Notes: a model not told the origin generated them from the sequence alone. DNA of 64,000 nt from Ecdyonurus torrentis (GCA_949318235.1 OX439131.1:42860693-42924692), one strand, 5' to 3'; shown: positions 1 to 18,999, counted from the stretch's first letter. Made by a program: numbers and translations.

Positions 1-430
1 AGTCACCACCCACCCACCCACTGACCACGCCTCCTTTTTTTTCTTTTTTTTTTGAAGTTTGTGAAAATGTAACATACAAATGAAATTTTAGTGATTTGTG
101 TGAAGATAAATATACTAACAGCATTATTATATGTAAATAATATTAGAAAAGTATTTGTATATGAAGGTTAATTCCTATATTTACATTAATTTTATATATT
201 TTATTTTGTATATTAATTACAAATTACAAATTTCTGTCTCCGACCATTACCTTATTTTCCTTTTAACCTATTCCTACCTGACGGGATTTAGCTTGAAATC
301 TCCCCGTGGTTTTCGTTGGACAAGGATTAGTTAAATTTTTTTCAAATAATCAAAAAAAAAAATTATGTCGTTCACTATAACAAAAAAAAAAAAAAAGGAG
401 GCGTGGTCAGTGGGTGGGTGGGTGGTGACT
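1..430. mobile_element. MITE with long terminal inverted repeats
   Basis: The first ~40 bases (AGTCACCACCCACCCACCC...) reappear as their exact reverse complement at about 392-430, followed by poly-T/poly-A tracts on the inner side. The interior is A+T-rich without an ORF, so this is a complete non-autonomous DNA element. The window opens exactly at its left end, so the target-site duplication cannot be read and the superfamily is unassigned. Confidence 0.8.
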
Positions 431-1579
431 AGGATGAATCCTTTTATATTTTATAATATTCAGTAAACATAAAAACATAATTTCATGCACCAAAAAATCA
501 TATAACTGAAATATAAACAAAATCACTCTTTGAAAAAAATGATTTTTTAAAAAAATCGTAAAAAATTTATTTTTATATATGTCAAGCTGAAACCTATATC
601 AATGTTAAGGACAAAGTTTGGAGTAATATATATCAAAAAATAAGAAAAATTAAAATACCACTTTTTGAAAAAAACGCATTTGAAAAGCGCAAAATTCAAA
701 CATTTTTCAAAAATGGCTAACTTTGAAGCTCCCGCGTAATTCTGTTAACGCAGACAAAAAATGTTTGTTAATTTTTTTGAGATAGGTATATTGTCATGTA
801 TTTCTGAAATTTGTTTCATTTCAAAATTCGAAGTGGTTCAGGAGAAAAAGCTATATTTCTATAGCCAAAAGTTGCGATTTTGGGTCATATCAATCGATTT
901 TTCCTGTACAATCGATTAGAGTATAATCGATATTTTTGATGCCAGTGGATACATTGGATATTGTAGTATATGAAAAAAATATAAACTGATTATTTAAATT
1001 ATAATATTTATTTTTTATTAAATTAGTCCTATGAAGCTTTTCTATTTTGAATTTCGCGCCCTAAAATTAGAGTTTTGATTGGATCAACCTAAAACTCGAA
1101 ATTTATCATATTTAGGGGCCCCCCTACAAAATATATTAATTTCATGAAATTCCATAGGGGGGTGTTATTTTGTGCGTTTTGAAAAAATGCAGGCCAAAAT
1201 GTTTCTTAAAAGTTTTGTAATGTCAAATACATGCAGACACGATGAAATATTTAAGTTTTTTCACTTTAAAAGTAATATTTAAATGTGAAAAATCTGTATC
1301 AATTTATAAGTCAAATTAGATTTAAAAAAATTAGTATTAAAACTTCATTCGGTTTCAATTAAAAATTGTAGTATTTGTTGTCCTGGATATATAACGTAGA
1401 ACGAATTATTGTAAAAAAAAGGGCTTCTTTTGATGATTTCCGTACCAAGCCGCTCACTTTCTTCTTTATTCTAATGTTAATAAATAACGTAAGCGATACT
1501 ATTGAAGTTTCATTGTTACTGAAAAATCCAAATTATTTTTTCATATTTTTGTTTTTCTCACAACAAAAGCAATGATCCC
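431..1579. other. A+T-rich non-coding DNA, probably intron 3 of gene A
   Basis: No exon of the DM4/DM12 type and no convincing ORF is seen. It lies upstream of the last exon of gene A, so it is presumably intronic. Long A and T runs are its main content. Confidence 0.5.
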
Positions 1580-1929
1580 TTAAAGACATAGAAAACATGA
1601 CACATTAAATCATTAAATCAATCTTTTAAATAATTAAAACACAAAATGGGATCTACATAACTGATGATAATTTTTACCAAAATGTAAATGTGGCCCCACA
1701 AGAGAGCGTGAAAAAACTGTAAAGTATGCAATTTGCGTGAATATTTCTGTTTATGACGTCAAAAACAGGCAAAAAAATTAGTATGAAAATGTTGTGCGGG
1801 TTGCATAAATTAAAATTTTCTGATCACTGCTACGGAGCTACAGTTGGGTTTTGAGACCAATTAATGTTATTTATGTAAGTTCCATCATGTGTTTTGTTAT
1901 ATAAATGCTAATGTTGTCTATGCCTTTAA
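1580..1929 (+). mobile_element. TTAA-MITE family 1, copy 1 (diverged)
   Basis: Member of a ~340-bp family found nine times in the window. It starts TTAAAGACATAG and ends TGCCTTTAA, flanked by TTAA. The core shares recognisable stretches with the other copies (ATGGGATCT, CTGATGATAATTTTTACC, TGACGTCA, GCGGGTTGCATAAAT). The left arm is more diverged than in other copies. Confidence 0.8.
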
Positions 1930-1999
1930 CTAATTGAAAAAACAGCAACAAATATACCCTTTAAAATAATTAATAATTTTTAAAAAAAATCCATTCTAG

Positions 2000-2153
2000 A
2001 CCACGAATGCAAAAGAGTTCTTATTCTGAGTACGTTGAACATGACTACGTAGAAGCTCAAATTTTAGGTGAAAGTGGAATCGACTGTAGCGCCGCTTACC
2101 CTAAATGTTCTCAACCTCTTTTGGACTTAGTGTCAGAACTGCACCACTTATAA
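2000..2153 (+). CDS. DM4/DM12-family protein, gene A, last exon only
   Basis: This is the 3'-terminal coding exon of a gene whose earlier exons lie left of the window. An acceptor (CATTCTAG) precedes 2000, and the exon is entered in phase 2, like the last exon of every other member of the array. The 50 encoded residues end ...GIDCSAAYPKCSQPLL...HHL and carry the family's C-x6-C pair after an acidic stretch containing EHD. TAA is at 2151-2153 and an AATAAA signal follows at 2535. The protein is expected to be secreted; its function is unknown. No third-exon motif (GLxGRxCxLR) is seen in 1-1999, so intron 3 is at least 2 kb, or that exon is off-window. Confidence 0.75.
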
Positions 2154-2784
2154 CAAAGTGCAGTGAAATAATTAAACAAAAGACTCTTCCCTCTTTTGTA
2201 AAGACAATGACGAGAGAAGAAGAAGATAAAGAAGAATAGCAGGAAATAATTTGTCATTCCTTTACTCCATGAAATGGTGCAGCATAAAAAAATGTGTATA
2301 TAGTGGGGATAAATGTGACAGAGAAGTGAGTGCAGTGCCAATTTGAAGCGAGAGAGAAAAGAAGAGGGGGGGGGGGGCTTACTTCAATGCATAGCAATGA
2401 GATGCCTGCCTGCTTGCTGACGTGATGCTCCTTCTGTACAAGATGGCAATAATTTATTATAATTTGTAAAATATGACACTTTTATGTCAAAATGTATTAT
2501 ATATCATTAATATATAACCTATTAATAACTACAGAATAAATATATTTGTTATTTTTAACACATTAAATGTTAGGTTTATTACTTACAAATATTTTTGTTC
2601 TTTTACTAATTTAAATAAGAAATATTTCAATATTTAACAGTATATGATTATTTATTAAAAAGATAAATATTTAATTTGTAATCTAGTCGTATTTATATTA
2701 AACTAAAAATAATATTTCATACTCGTTTAATAAGTTACAATTATAAATATCTTATTTTATTTATTTTTTTGTTATTAAAAACCA

Positions 2785-2978
2785 AGGCTGTGGTACAGTG
2801 GTATGCGTACTGGTTTGATGAGCGAGAGATCACGAGTTCGATTCTCAGTGGGTATCTGTGGCTTATTCAGAGGCCATAATATGCAATGTGAATGAGGTCT
2901 CGTGTTCTCCGCACGTCGATAGCCGTGTCATGATGATCGGCCATAAATACGTCACAGGTAATACAGTAGGAGAGATGT
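2785..2978 (+). mobile_element. tRNA-derived SINE 1
   Basis: The head resembles a tRNA, with an A-box-like TGGTACAGTGGTATGCG and a B-box-like GAGTTCGATTCTC spaced as in RNA polymerase III internal promoters. A non-tRNA body follows. The acceptor-stem ends do not pair, so it is not a functional tRNA gene. It abuts a TTAA-MITE at 2979. Confidence 0.6.
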
Positions 2979-3309
2979 TTAAAGCCATAGACCACATAAA
3001 ACAACACGTGCTTTTTAATGAATAAACACAAAATGGGATCTTCAAAACTGATGATAATTTTTACAAGAACGTTAATGTAGCCCCACGAGAGAACGTAAAA
3101 ATACTGTAAAGTATGCAATTTGCATGACTGTTCATGTTTATGACGTCAGAAACATGCAAAAATTAGTATTAAAATGTTGTGAGGGTTGCATAAATCGAAA
3201 TTTCTACAGTTGGGTTTTGAGACAAACTAAAGTTATTTATCATCAGTCCAATCAAGTGTTTTGTGATATACTGTATATGCTAGTGTTTTCTTCTGGTCTA
3301 TTCCTTTAA
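2979..3309 (+). mobile_element. TTAA-MITE family 1, copy 2
   Basis: Well-preserved copy. It begins TTAAAGCCATAGACCACA and ends TCTATTCCTTTAA, giving ~25-bp imperfect terminal inverted repeats bounded by TTAA. Confidence 0.85.
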
Positions 3310-6102
3310 GCTTTACAGGTCTATTTATGTCTTTGGCCAGTGCTGGCAATGGTGGTAGTGACCCACGCCAAGTTAGAGGTATCTCGGGCCGGTTCACCAA
3401 TCCACCTCATCTCATTCATTTCTATTAAATCACACGTTGTTATAGGTTTATCCTGTTGAGTGGTATAGTAGAACTCGTTTTCATTGTCATTATAAACTAC
3501 GTTAAATACAAAATTTATTCTTTTTACTTTCTTTTTTTTTTAATCGAAAAGCTGATTTGAAAAAAAAAATCATTAAAAAATGTCTAATTTATTATTTTAT
3601 TTATTATGTTGTTGCAATTTTGTACTCCATATACACAAATTAAAAAAAAATTGTTAGAAAAAAAAGAAGTTAATGTTGAATGACACAAAGGTTAATAATA
3701 AACTGTATTACTGGTTTTTCTACCAGAAGTAAAGAAAATTACGTTGCTTGCAAACAGCTAGTTATTGTCCTGTGTATTTTTTCAATAAAAACAAAATAAG
3801 ATTACACAAGTCCTGGGTATGTTGTTTCATTTCTACAGACTCAACGATTTCTTTTTCTTTGATTTTTCAACACAGATTTTTATATTGGATTCTTGCCAAG
3901 CAATTGAAAGGTTTGTATCTTAAAGTGGTAGATTCATTTTTTTTTAAAGACAACATCCGCTGTAATATTATTTATTACAACAGGTAAGATTTGTGACCGT
4001 TATTTCATATATTATCATGATTATATCATTTCAATAACTACAGTAATGAATTTGCAAAATAATGAATAAATTCTCCCCTATAAAAGTAAACGAAAAGCAG
4101 TAACCCGTAATAAGCTTATGCTTGGAAAACCCTTTTTTTTTTTTTTTTTTTTCCCTTTCCTTTTGTGTAAGGTTTCCCTTTCTTAACTTTTCTTTATTTT
4201 TATATTACATAATACTATATAATTATTGTATTCTTCAGTAATTACACATAAAAAAGAACATTTTCACGACAAATAATTTTAATAGCGTTTGTTTTACAGA
4301 TTACCTAATCTACAATAATGAGGTTAAAAATATCACAATGCCACGAGTTTCTATTTTATTCACGAGTGTCACGTGAGACAAAACAAAAGAAGTCTGCACT
4401 CCGCCAGTCTCAAACTCGTGTCATATTCTCATATAGGATGTATGTATACAACTTATCCATGGCGGAGTACCCGCTTGTTTAATACTTTTCCACTCTTACT
4501 TTAGCTTTACCTACAATTTTTTTACTACTCGACACAGTTTTTTTGAATCTTTGTTCACATACGCGACATATATTTTCATTTCAAGTATAAAATTTCTCTT
4601 GTTTTCTATTTTTATACATGCAGTTTTTTTTTTTTTTAAATAAAATATATAAAATATTTTTGTTATTCAGTGAAACAGATTATTAAATTTATTAATCTGA
4701 ATATTACTTATTTGCAAAGAATAAGAGATAGCGAAAAAGCCGTGTAAACTTACATTAATGTCATAAAATAGAAATTTGTGATTAAAGGTTAAAATTTATA
4801 TTGGAATTTCTTAAAACTCTGAGAAAATATCTCATTAATAAAAGATTTTTTTAAGGGTAAAAAAAAAAAAGAAAAAAAAATCTAACAAGTCAAGAGTAAG
4901 AAAATTTTATTTAAAAAAAGGCATAGCATAGTAATAATATGAATATAAGAGATTAATTAAATGTAGAATAAATAACACGAATATATAAGATGACGTATTT
5001 TAAGTACTATACACAAGTACTATGTACTGTACAGTACATATACATAAATAAATATAAGTAAGACTATACTTTAGTTGATTAGATATAAATTATACGAGAC
5101 TTTTGATTAAGTTAATTTATTCTATGAGATAAGGACATTTATTTCCATATTGACCATCCTCTTTCCGTAATTAAATTAAATTTAATTACATAACAGCTAT
5201 TTAATTAATCTGGGATTCACGTTTATTACCAAGCACTGTATTAAAATAGTTATTTAGTAAATACCAAATTAATTACTGCACGTATTCATACTAGAGATAG
5301 TCTATATTATTAAGAATGAAAGATGTTTGTTTTGTATGTATAGAAGTAAGAAGAGGGTTTAAAAAAAATACAAAGTATAAGAAAGAAAAGTTCAATATCC
5401 GCAAGCAGTGCAAACTTTAAAAAAAAATAAATAAACGTAAAAAGTTCTCCTTTATTGCCTTGTGAATAATGCAAGAGGTTTTCCAGATAGAAATCTAATA
5501 CAATATGCTCAGCTATGTGCATACAAAAGTATGCAAAACTTTATGCAGCTTATATACAAAAAAAAAAAAAAAAAAAAAAATGTATTTTTTAGAAAAAAAT
5601 TAAACATTTTTTTTAAAAATATTTAAATAGAAAGTATTGCACATTTAAAATTTAAAACAAACTTTTAAAATGTATAATAAACCTTTTTTTTTAATTTTTT
5701 TTTTTACATAATTTCTTTTAAAACCTTGAATTAATTCAGTTTAAATAATCAATAAAATAGTCTTGTGTTTTTTCCCAATATTTTATTTAAATTTTAAAAG
5801 TATGATTTATGCAAAATAGATGATGTTTTAAGATTAAAGATTATTTTAATACAGTTATTTCCATGTGCTAGATTTTTGTTGTGAATCTTGGTAATATTGT
5901 AACAATAAATAAAAAGAAGCTAAATTTTGTTTTATAAATGTCAAATTTAGGGCAAAAAATTATTTTTTCCTCGAAGAGCTTACTTAGCTTAATTGATATT
6001 GAGTATTAATATTTCCTAATACTTTCATATTACTTTTTCTTAAGAAAAAATTCCATGGAGCCAATAAATTAGTTTCATTATTAAACTTTTATTGTCAACG
6101 TC

Positions 6103-6134
<32 letters not shown>

Positions 6135-7149
6135 TCAAAAGTCATATTGATATCTTATTATTTTTGAAAACAGAAATATCGAAGTGACACAACAAATTCC
6201 AATGCTTTATTTTTATGAGTTTGTATGAATGAGGAAATAGGGCAGTTTTTGCGGCTTTGAAATGTCAAAAGGCAAACGACGCCTACTATACAGAGAAAAT
6301 CAAGCAGCAGCTTTGCTGATGTTTTTTGTTTGCCCGACTTGTTGCCTATATTTCAGGATACTCGGTAAAGTTGGTTAAACTATGATTAATTTCCATTTCA
6401 TTACACCCACGCAGTAAATGTTATATATTGCATAAAGTCATTAATCTATATCATAATATTTTATAAAAAAAAAAAACTAGGGGGTTGAAAGATGAAATAT
6501 TTTTAATATAAAAAAAGGTTGTGAAAAACAGTATAATTCATTCATAAAACTTATAAAAAAAATATATACATTAAAACTTTTTGAATTTTATAGTAACTTT
6601 AATAGCATTTATAGTTCTTTTTTTGTATTATAATAACATGTACTAAATAATATATACTGTACAAAATGTATTGAGCGAAAACCTTGTTTTTGGTTGACAA
6701 TAAATGAAATGAAATATGTATGAAATTTTAGCCATGAATCAAATGAAATTGTTATCTTTATTTTACATTAACAATGCAAGATACATATTATTAAACACAA
6801 AAATATTAATATTTTAATAATAATACATTTAAGTAGTTCAACTAATAATATAAGAAGTTTATATATAAATAGAAGTTTAATATATAAATTTAGAATATTA
6901 TAAAAATCTTATAATAAGCATTCTTTTTAATTACTAGGTTCTACTGTTAGTATTGTAAATAAAAAGATTGTACTTGTGTTGCTTCTTTTTAATAGAAATA
7001 TGCTTGAATTGTGTAAACAATGTATATCTCTTGAGGTTTCTAATTAAAACCTCTATCTATCTTCTTACTCCTTTTAAAACAATAGTATCAATTTTATCTT
7101 ACTGCCTTATATTATTGGATGAACATAGCGTGAATAAGAATAGAACACT
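3310..7149. other. Intergenic A+T-rich DNA between genes A and B
   Basis: Only short chance ORFs, poly-A/T runs and scattered simple repeats are seen. A short, relatively G+C-rich patch at about 3335-3445 and a CACGAGTGTCACGTGAGAC inverted motif near 4360-4425 stand out, but neither matches anything I recognise. Confidence 0.5.
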
Positions 7150-7425
7150 AAAAAAAATGGTGCATTACTTTCAGTTACGAATCCTAACTTATTTGAGATA
7201 AACACTTTTGAATTATTATGAGCAGCTAAAATAATGCATTTTAGTAAATTATTAACAATAGCTAATATAACTTAAAAGAGCCACCCCAAAAACCTGAAAA
7301 CAACGTTAATTAGCTACTGTTAATAATTTGATAAAATGCACCATTTTAGCTGCTCATAATAACTCAAAAGTGTTTATCTAAAATAGGTTAGTATTCGTAA
7401 CTGAATAATGCACTCTTTTTTTTGA
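7150..7425. mobile_element. Foldback element, family 9
   Basis: Two long arms are reverse complements: GTGCATTACTTTCAGTTACGA and its complement near 7395-7412, plus GATAAACACTTTTGA and TAGCTGCTCATAATAA-type arms. They can form one hairpin with a short loop around 7280. A related copy lies at about 61670-61941 in intron 1 of gene G. Confidence 0.75.
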
Positions 7426-10621
<3,196 letters not shown>

Positions 10622-11498
10622 AACCTAAGGCCTCAATATAACAACGAATACCTATATTGACACTGAATATATAATATACAGTAACGTGATAATTGGCGAT
10701 GAGTAGCATGTCGTTGATGTCTGCCCACTCGCACATACAAATACACTCATAGCGGCACTTTGTCAAGAGTGTCATATGTTTAAGCAGACGAAAAAAAAAA
10801 AAAAAAAAAAAGATATATAAACCAACAAGAGCTTTCAGAATCTTCTATTTCATTCGTATACAAAATGAATTTACAACACATACAATTTTTTTATTAATAG
10901 TTATTCAAATTTTCAATGAAATATATTGTCAAGCTATTAATACAATGAATTCTACAATTTGAATAGACAACGTAGATCTCTTGTATTTCCAAAGGTGCCA
11001 GAAATGCGGTGAGTGCGATATTCTTATAATCAAGCTGATTGAAATAAACTTAGTTTTATTCTTAATACTAATATTTTAGAACAATTATTTACATTTTTTT
11101 TTCATATGATTAGTGTTTGTTTGTAAAATGTTAAAAGCAATGCAATGTGGCAAATATCATGAAACTCAAATTATATGCTCTGTCTCGTAATTTTCTAAAA
11201 ATATAATAATTAAATTATAACTAAATTAATGGTTATAATCAGATGTATTTACGCCTAGAAAATAGCACTGCTTGTAAGTTTTTTCTTTCCTACTTTTCCT
11301 CATTTCGCTATGAATCAATATTTTTCAAATAAATCGAAATATTTTGATATATATTTTTTTGTCCTACTATACATTTACATAATATACACATATTTTTTTC
11401 TTAATTTTTATGTATTGTGTTGAGGGGTTTGTGTAAGTGTTTCATCCTGATATGTAGTCAATTAAGTAGCTATTAATAGTAACGTATTAAAAAAAAAA

Positions 11499-11808
11499 TT
11501 CAAAGGTGTAAAACACTTTGAATAAAAAACCATGCCTAATATCCTAGTATCACGAAATATCAACGTTAATTTGGTCAGAGTCATTGATTTCTAATTTATT
11601 TTCCATTCACGAAATAGCAGCTGCGGGTTTATGACGTCACAGCTCACCTGTTTTCACGCGTGTGGACTAGTGAGCTGTGACGTAACAAACTCGCAGCTTT
11701 GATTTTGTGAATGGAAAATAAATAAAAGTCAATGACTCGGCCCAAATCAACATTGATATTTAGGTATGTTAGGATATTAGGCATGTTTTTTGTGCACTAC
11801 GCCTTTAA
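11499..11808. mobile_element. TTAA foldback MITE family 2, copy 1
   Basis: Ends read CAAAGGTGTAAAACACTTTG on the left and TGCACTACGCCTTTAA on the right. The arms carry mirrored GTCATTGATTT / AAAGTCAATGAC and TGACGTCACAGCTCAC / GTGAGCTGTGACGT blocks, so the whole element can fold on itself. It lies in intron 1 of gene B. Confidence 0.85.
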
Positions 11809-11881
11809 GCTTTTGAATAAAGACGGTTATAGTTAAATTAATTTAAAACATAGCAAAAAGAGGGAAAGAAAGAAGAGAGAA

Positions 11882-11914
<33 letters not shown>

Positions 11915-12670
11915 ACCTTACAAAGCAATACTATTATCTGATGTAATAATGTTCTAATAAGTTAAAATCGTACTTAGATTCGTATCAATTTCAAACACAA
12001 TCGAGTGGTTCCAATCACTGCTATATTAGCGTATTCTGATGGCATGCGTCTACAGTGGGATCTGCCTACACAAGCAAGTGATATTGTACCAAGATATCGA
12101 CGTGAAGAACAACGTCGAGATGTCTTTGAGTTTGTGGAACAAATTTTAGCCACGTAAGTTATAATTCCCATCTTTATGGCAACAATTTGGAACTCTAAAA
12201 TCTCATATTATATATGTATATTGTATATTACAGCACTGTTTTAGTTTTGTTTTTAAAGTCAGCATTTACATGTTATAATTTTGAACACATTTACTTTCCT
12301 TTTAGCTTTATAGAATTATAATCAATAAAATTTCATTAAAAACAGATTAATTACAAAATAATGTCAAAGAAGTATCAAAGAAGAAATTTAAGTAAAAAAA
12401 TATACATATATATATAAAGTTGAAAATTAAATTAAGTAAACGAAATCAAATTAAAATGTTACAGGAATATAAATTTAATAAAGAGGTATAACATATTTTT
12501 ACATTTTTCCTTTTTAACACTTTTAGAACAAAATATAAAGGGAGAATAATAAACATTATACAATTTTATATTATTTACCAGAAAAGTACCATTCATGGTA
12601 TAAAATATTTTAATGAGCGATTATATTAAATTTAAAATATTGATTTTCAATAAATATACTTATTATATCT

Positions 12671-12955
12671 GAGCTGGTATGGCCGAGTGGTAAAGGCAAG
12701 CTGACACGTAACTCTGAACTTCTCACCGAGTACAGGTTCGAGCTCTGCTGGGTGCGTATGTGAAGTGTGAGAACACAATACGTTGCACGATGCATGTTTA
12801 CACGCATTCCATGACAATATAAATAATTCGGAAGGTGCATTATTGCACCTTCCAGCCTGCCTAGAGTTTCCACGTTTTCTCAAAGCTGTCGTGGCTAATG
12901 CCGGGCTTTGTACTAGGCCATGACCAGCCCTTGTATGCGATTACATTGTACAGTC
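12671..12955 (+). mobile_element. tRNA-derived SINE 2
   Basis: The head has an A box (TGGCCGAGTGGTAAAGGC) and a B box (GGTTCGAGCTC) close to the Pol III consensus and resembles a class II (Ser/Leu-like) tRNA. It is followed by a ~200-bp unrelated body with a small GGAAGGTGCA hairpin. It sits in intron 2 of gene B. The tRNA-like part does not form a clean cloverleaf. Confidence 0.65.
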
Positions 12956-14185
12956 ATTTTACTTCAAATTAATTTCTATTGGCTTATGGCCATTTAATGC
13001 AATTGAATGGAGATTTTAGTTAAAGCAAAACTCTATCTAAATACATGTTATTTCCATATGCCAAAAGAAATTAACTTTTTAGTAAAATAACCATAACTGT
13101 CGATAAAAAATTCTGTCTTGATGGGTCTATGGAGAAAGTAGAAAGTGTGCATTAAAAGAATATGGGGAAAAACAAAGTAATAATGTGAATTATTTATTGT
13201 TCATTGTTATATACCGTAATTTTGTTTTCAACGTTTTAATTTTGTTAATGTTTAAATTGGTATTATAATGACTTTTTGATGTGGAAGGAAGTGTACGCAA
13301 TGTGACATACAACTTGCATTAATTCTCATTTTATGTTATAGGATATGGCTTAGATGGCGAAGCATGCGTAATGCGAGCATTGTGTGAAACTGCAAGGCAA
13401 ACTACACCAACTACGGGTATTATCAAGAAAATACTGCATTTTAATATTTATGTAAGTTTAAACAATGATGTTGACGTATATTATAAACATTAAAACACTC
13501 AGAAAACAAACATTTACTTTCAAAGTGCAAATGTTTATAGTAAGTACCTTTGTATACAACATGCTTGGATTGTGCGTCAAAGCATGATTGTACTTTCACT
13601 AAATATTTAATCTTTTAGATGCAAGTGTCAATGCAAGTATGATAAGTAAAAAAAAAAAATAAAAAAAAAAAGTTCTTCGCAAACATTAGAGTAAACTTTT
13701 ACACATTTTACTAGTAGACTACAATGAAACTGTACATAATGTAAGGTAGTGGCTGCGCATTTCGTTTGTCTCCTAAAAGATTTAATTCTTTATTTCCGAT
13801 ATTTTGCAGGTTTTGATGCCGGCAAAATATTATCGTGTGATTTTTTTTTTTTTTTGAAAAGTTGAACTTTTAATGGAAATAGATCTTGCTGATAGGGCAA
13901 ATTCGGAAAAGACGAACAAAATGCGCAGTCGCTATACCTTAAATTACCTACTATTGGTATAAAGTAACAATGCACTGGTATAGTAAGTAAGTAAACATTC
14001 ATGATAAGGAGTAAACATTTTAACTTACTTAATTTATTTTGGATAAGGTACTCCCTTTGTATTAGAATTTAAAGTATAAACATGAATATTTAGAGACAAT
14101 GCATGAAATATTTAATAATAATAACAATAAATGCAGATTTATATTAGAGGCCAAAAAAGTTACAAACCCACTTACATGGAAATTT

Positions 14186-14342
14186 TATGTAAACTTATAA
14201 AACCAGGAAAAGGAAGTGCTGGAAGCGAAATCACGTGACGGTAAAAGTGGGAGAAAACTTCGTGCCAGCAGCTCCTCCCACTTTTAACATCACGTGGTTT
14301 CCTTTTCCGGCACTTTCTTTTCCGCTTTTTAGTTTTACATAG
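14186..14342. mobile_element. Foldback MITE family 3, copy 1
   Basis: Arms: GGAAAAGGAAGTGCTGGAAG...CACGTGACGGTAAAAGTGGGAG and the reverse complement CTCCCACTTTTAACATCACGTGG...TTCCGGCACTTTC, with a ~20-base loop. Related copies are at 33851 and 40049. Lies in intron 3 of gene B. Confidence 0.8.
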
Positions 14343-14948
14343 GCCGTCATGGTCCTCTGACTTTTATTTAAACAATATGCAATAGTCATGGAGTATTTTC
14401 TTCATTGCATCTAAATGTATTACACATATTTATAAAAGAGAAATCACAATAATATATCTTCCAATAGTAATTTTTAATACACATATATTAGTGAATATCA
14501 GTTTTAGCATACTAGACTCTACTACTTCGTATTCTCAGTGTAGGAAATAATTTTTCTATGATATATATATAATAAAGAGTAGACTTGAAAATTTCAACAT
14601 AATGTTCAAGCATAGTATAATATTCTACCATAAATTGTATTGTGTATATATATTTTTCTAATTAGTGTATTGTTTCATTGTTTTAATTTACAATACATAT
14701 AACATATATATTTTTTTCCTTTCTTTAATGATTTCCAAAGGTTTCAAATGAATTTAAAATACGTTGAATTAATCTCTGAAAAAGGGATAGGGGGTAAGTC
14801 TAATTTAGTATAACGTTTCGTCATTAAGCTTATTAAAAAAAAAAAGCATTGTCAGTTGCGTAATGTTAAATGACGTTAAATAATTGTCCGTGATAATAGT
14901 AATAATTAAAAGAATTTAAATATATGGTTTAAATATTTCTAACAGTTA

Positions 14949-15059
<111 letters not shown>

Positions 15060-15738
15060 GTTCTATAACTACAGCAATACAAAATATATTTGGTAACAAA
15101 TACAACAAAAATCTCACTGACTAAAACCAAATTTATTTATACTAAAGCACTTAAAAAGAACTTTTTATGTTATATCCTTTGTCGTATTATTTTTTATCAA
15201 TAAAGGAGAGGTCAACTTTAAATTGATTAGAGAGATGAAAGTGATTTTTGTGGTGTGTTACGTTCTTGGCCGGGAATGTTTACAAGGAATGTGTTTCAGA
15301 CAACCAGAGCATGACGACAAATATGTGCAGCGTGATCACCAATCTTGTCAGGATTTCATGCGGAGATGTTCGTTCTCACTACTTGGACCTTCATATATCT
15401 CACCAATGCATGAGCTACACCCACGCGACTGAATATTACATTGCATATAATTAGGTTATTACATAACATGTGCTAATTTAATCTGTATCTAGGAAAAATA
15501 AAAAATAAAAGAGCTTTTGTTAAAAAAATAAAAATAATAATAATCTTGATATGAATACCAATGGAAGTTGTTAAGAATTCTCTGGAAACCTTAAAATAGG
15601 CGGAATTAAAGAGGCAGGGTATCTTATATAGAATATAAATACTGTAATTTATTTTCAATAAGATAAGTTATGGCAAGATGGAAAACTATAATTTCTTTCT
15701 AACTAAAAATACCTTGCCATTTACGGTATACTACCTCT

Positions 15739-15987
15739 TTAAAGGAGAAGAACACATGGAACAAAAAGTTGTGTAACATTCTAACAAACCTGAAAATCAA
15801 CGTTGATTTGGCCGGAGTCATTGATTTCTAATTTATTTTCAATTCACAAAATGATGCAAGCGAGCACTGACGTCACAGCTCGCTTGGTCTACACGCGCGT
15901 AAATGTCTTCGGCCAAATCAACGATGATTTTCAGGCTTCTTAGAATATTACACAACTTTTTTTATTCAAGGTGTTCTACGCCTTTAA
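15739..15987. mobile_element. TTAA foldback MITE family 2, copy 2
   Basis: Starts TTAAAGGAGAAGAACAC and ends AGGTGTTCTACGCCTTTAA. Mirrored CAACGTTGATTTGGCC / GGCCAAATCAACGATG arms surround TGACGTCACAGCTCGC. Located 0.3 kb downstream of gene B's stop codon. Confidence 0.85.
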
Positions 15988-18094
<2,107 letters not shown>

Positions 18095-18295
18095 ACTTCG
18101 AAACGCGGGGGTAGCTAGGAATCCCCTAATTTACCATTACGTTTATGAAGAAAAACACGATTTTTGCAATTTGTGAGAAAACTACTCCACTAATTCCAGA
18201 GAAATTTAAATGAAAAATACAAGACATACTTTTACGTGTTTTAAGATATAGAAATTTTTAAGAATTTTTTAAACCAATAAAACCTCCATAATATG
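18095..18295. mobile_element. Partial arm of foldback family 8
   Basis: The stretch AACGCGGGGGTAGCTAGG...CCCCTAATTTACCATTACG...GAGAAAACTACTCCAC is a diverged copy of one arm of the element at 20615-21175. The second arm is missing. Confidence 0.65.
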
Positions 18296-18491
18296 TTATA
18301 TTGTAAATATTACACGATATTCACAAGAACGGAATCCGTATTATAATAATAAAAATAAAACGTATTATTAAAATTTATTGTAATATTTGAAGCAAATGAA
18401 AAAAAACAAAACAAAAAAAAAAAAAAAAGGAAAAAAGGAAAAAAAAACAAAGTAAATAATGTAACTATAAGTAATTTATTTTCCATCTACA

Positions 18492-18700
18492 CGGAAAGAA
18501 TCGTAATTTATGCTGCATTTATGTCATTATAGCATAAATGTTGCTCAATTGAAACAACATAAATAATTATGCTGTAAAACATAATATTTATGCTATGTAA
18601 AATAGTTATTATGAAGTATAGAATAAATTATGGTGTATTAAACACATTGTGCTGAAAATGATGTAGCATAAATATTGCATATTTATTTTGTATTTGTATA
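18492..18700. mobile_element. TATGCTA-rich MITE (family 7), copy 1
   Basis: Recurrent ~210-bp A+T-rich element whose units are GTAATTTATGCTGCATTTATGTCA, a central AATTATGCTGTAAAACATAAT and a mirrored end. Copies also occur near 20560, 29112, 34157, 40300 and 60028. Confidence 0.65.
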
Positions 18701-18999
18701 AGATCACAATATTAATAACAAAATTGTAGCTAAAAACTTCATGAATGTAATATTTTAATTTCAAACTTAAATTTTAATCAAAGCTATTTTTTTAAACTTG
18801 TTTTTAGAACAAAAGTTTTAGCTTTATCTGAAACTCCGAAAAAGTACCAACCCGTCAATACTCATACAAATACTTGATACTCTATGCAGCAATATTTATG
18901 CATAACAATTTATGCTATGTTGTACAGTGATTACACCATACGTAGCATAATAGTTAAGATGTTCCGTAAAATTACTTACAAAAAAGCAACATTTGTCCT

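Noticed and set aside
2785..2860. Functional tRNA gene
   Set aside because: A and B boxes are present, but the acceptor arms do not pair and a SINE body follows; the same holds for 12671-12755.
3335..3445. G+C-richer patch that might be an exon
   Set aside because: No family motif, no consistent splice sites; probably repeat-derived.
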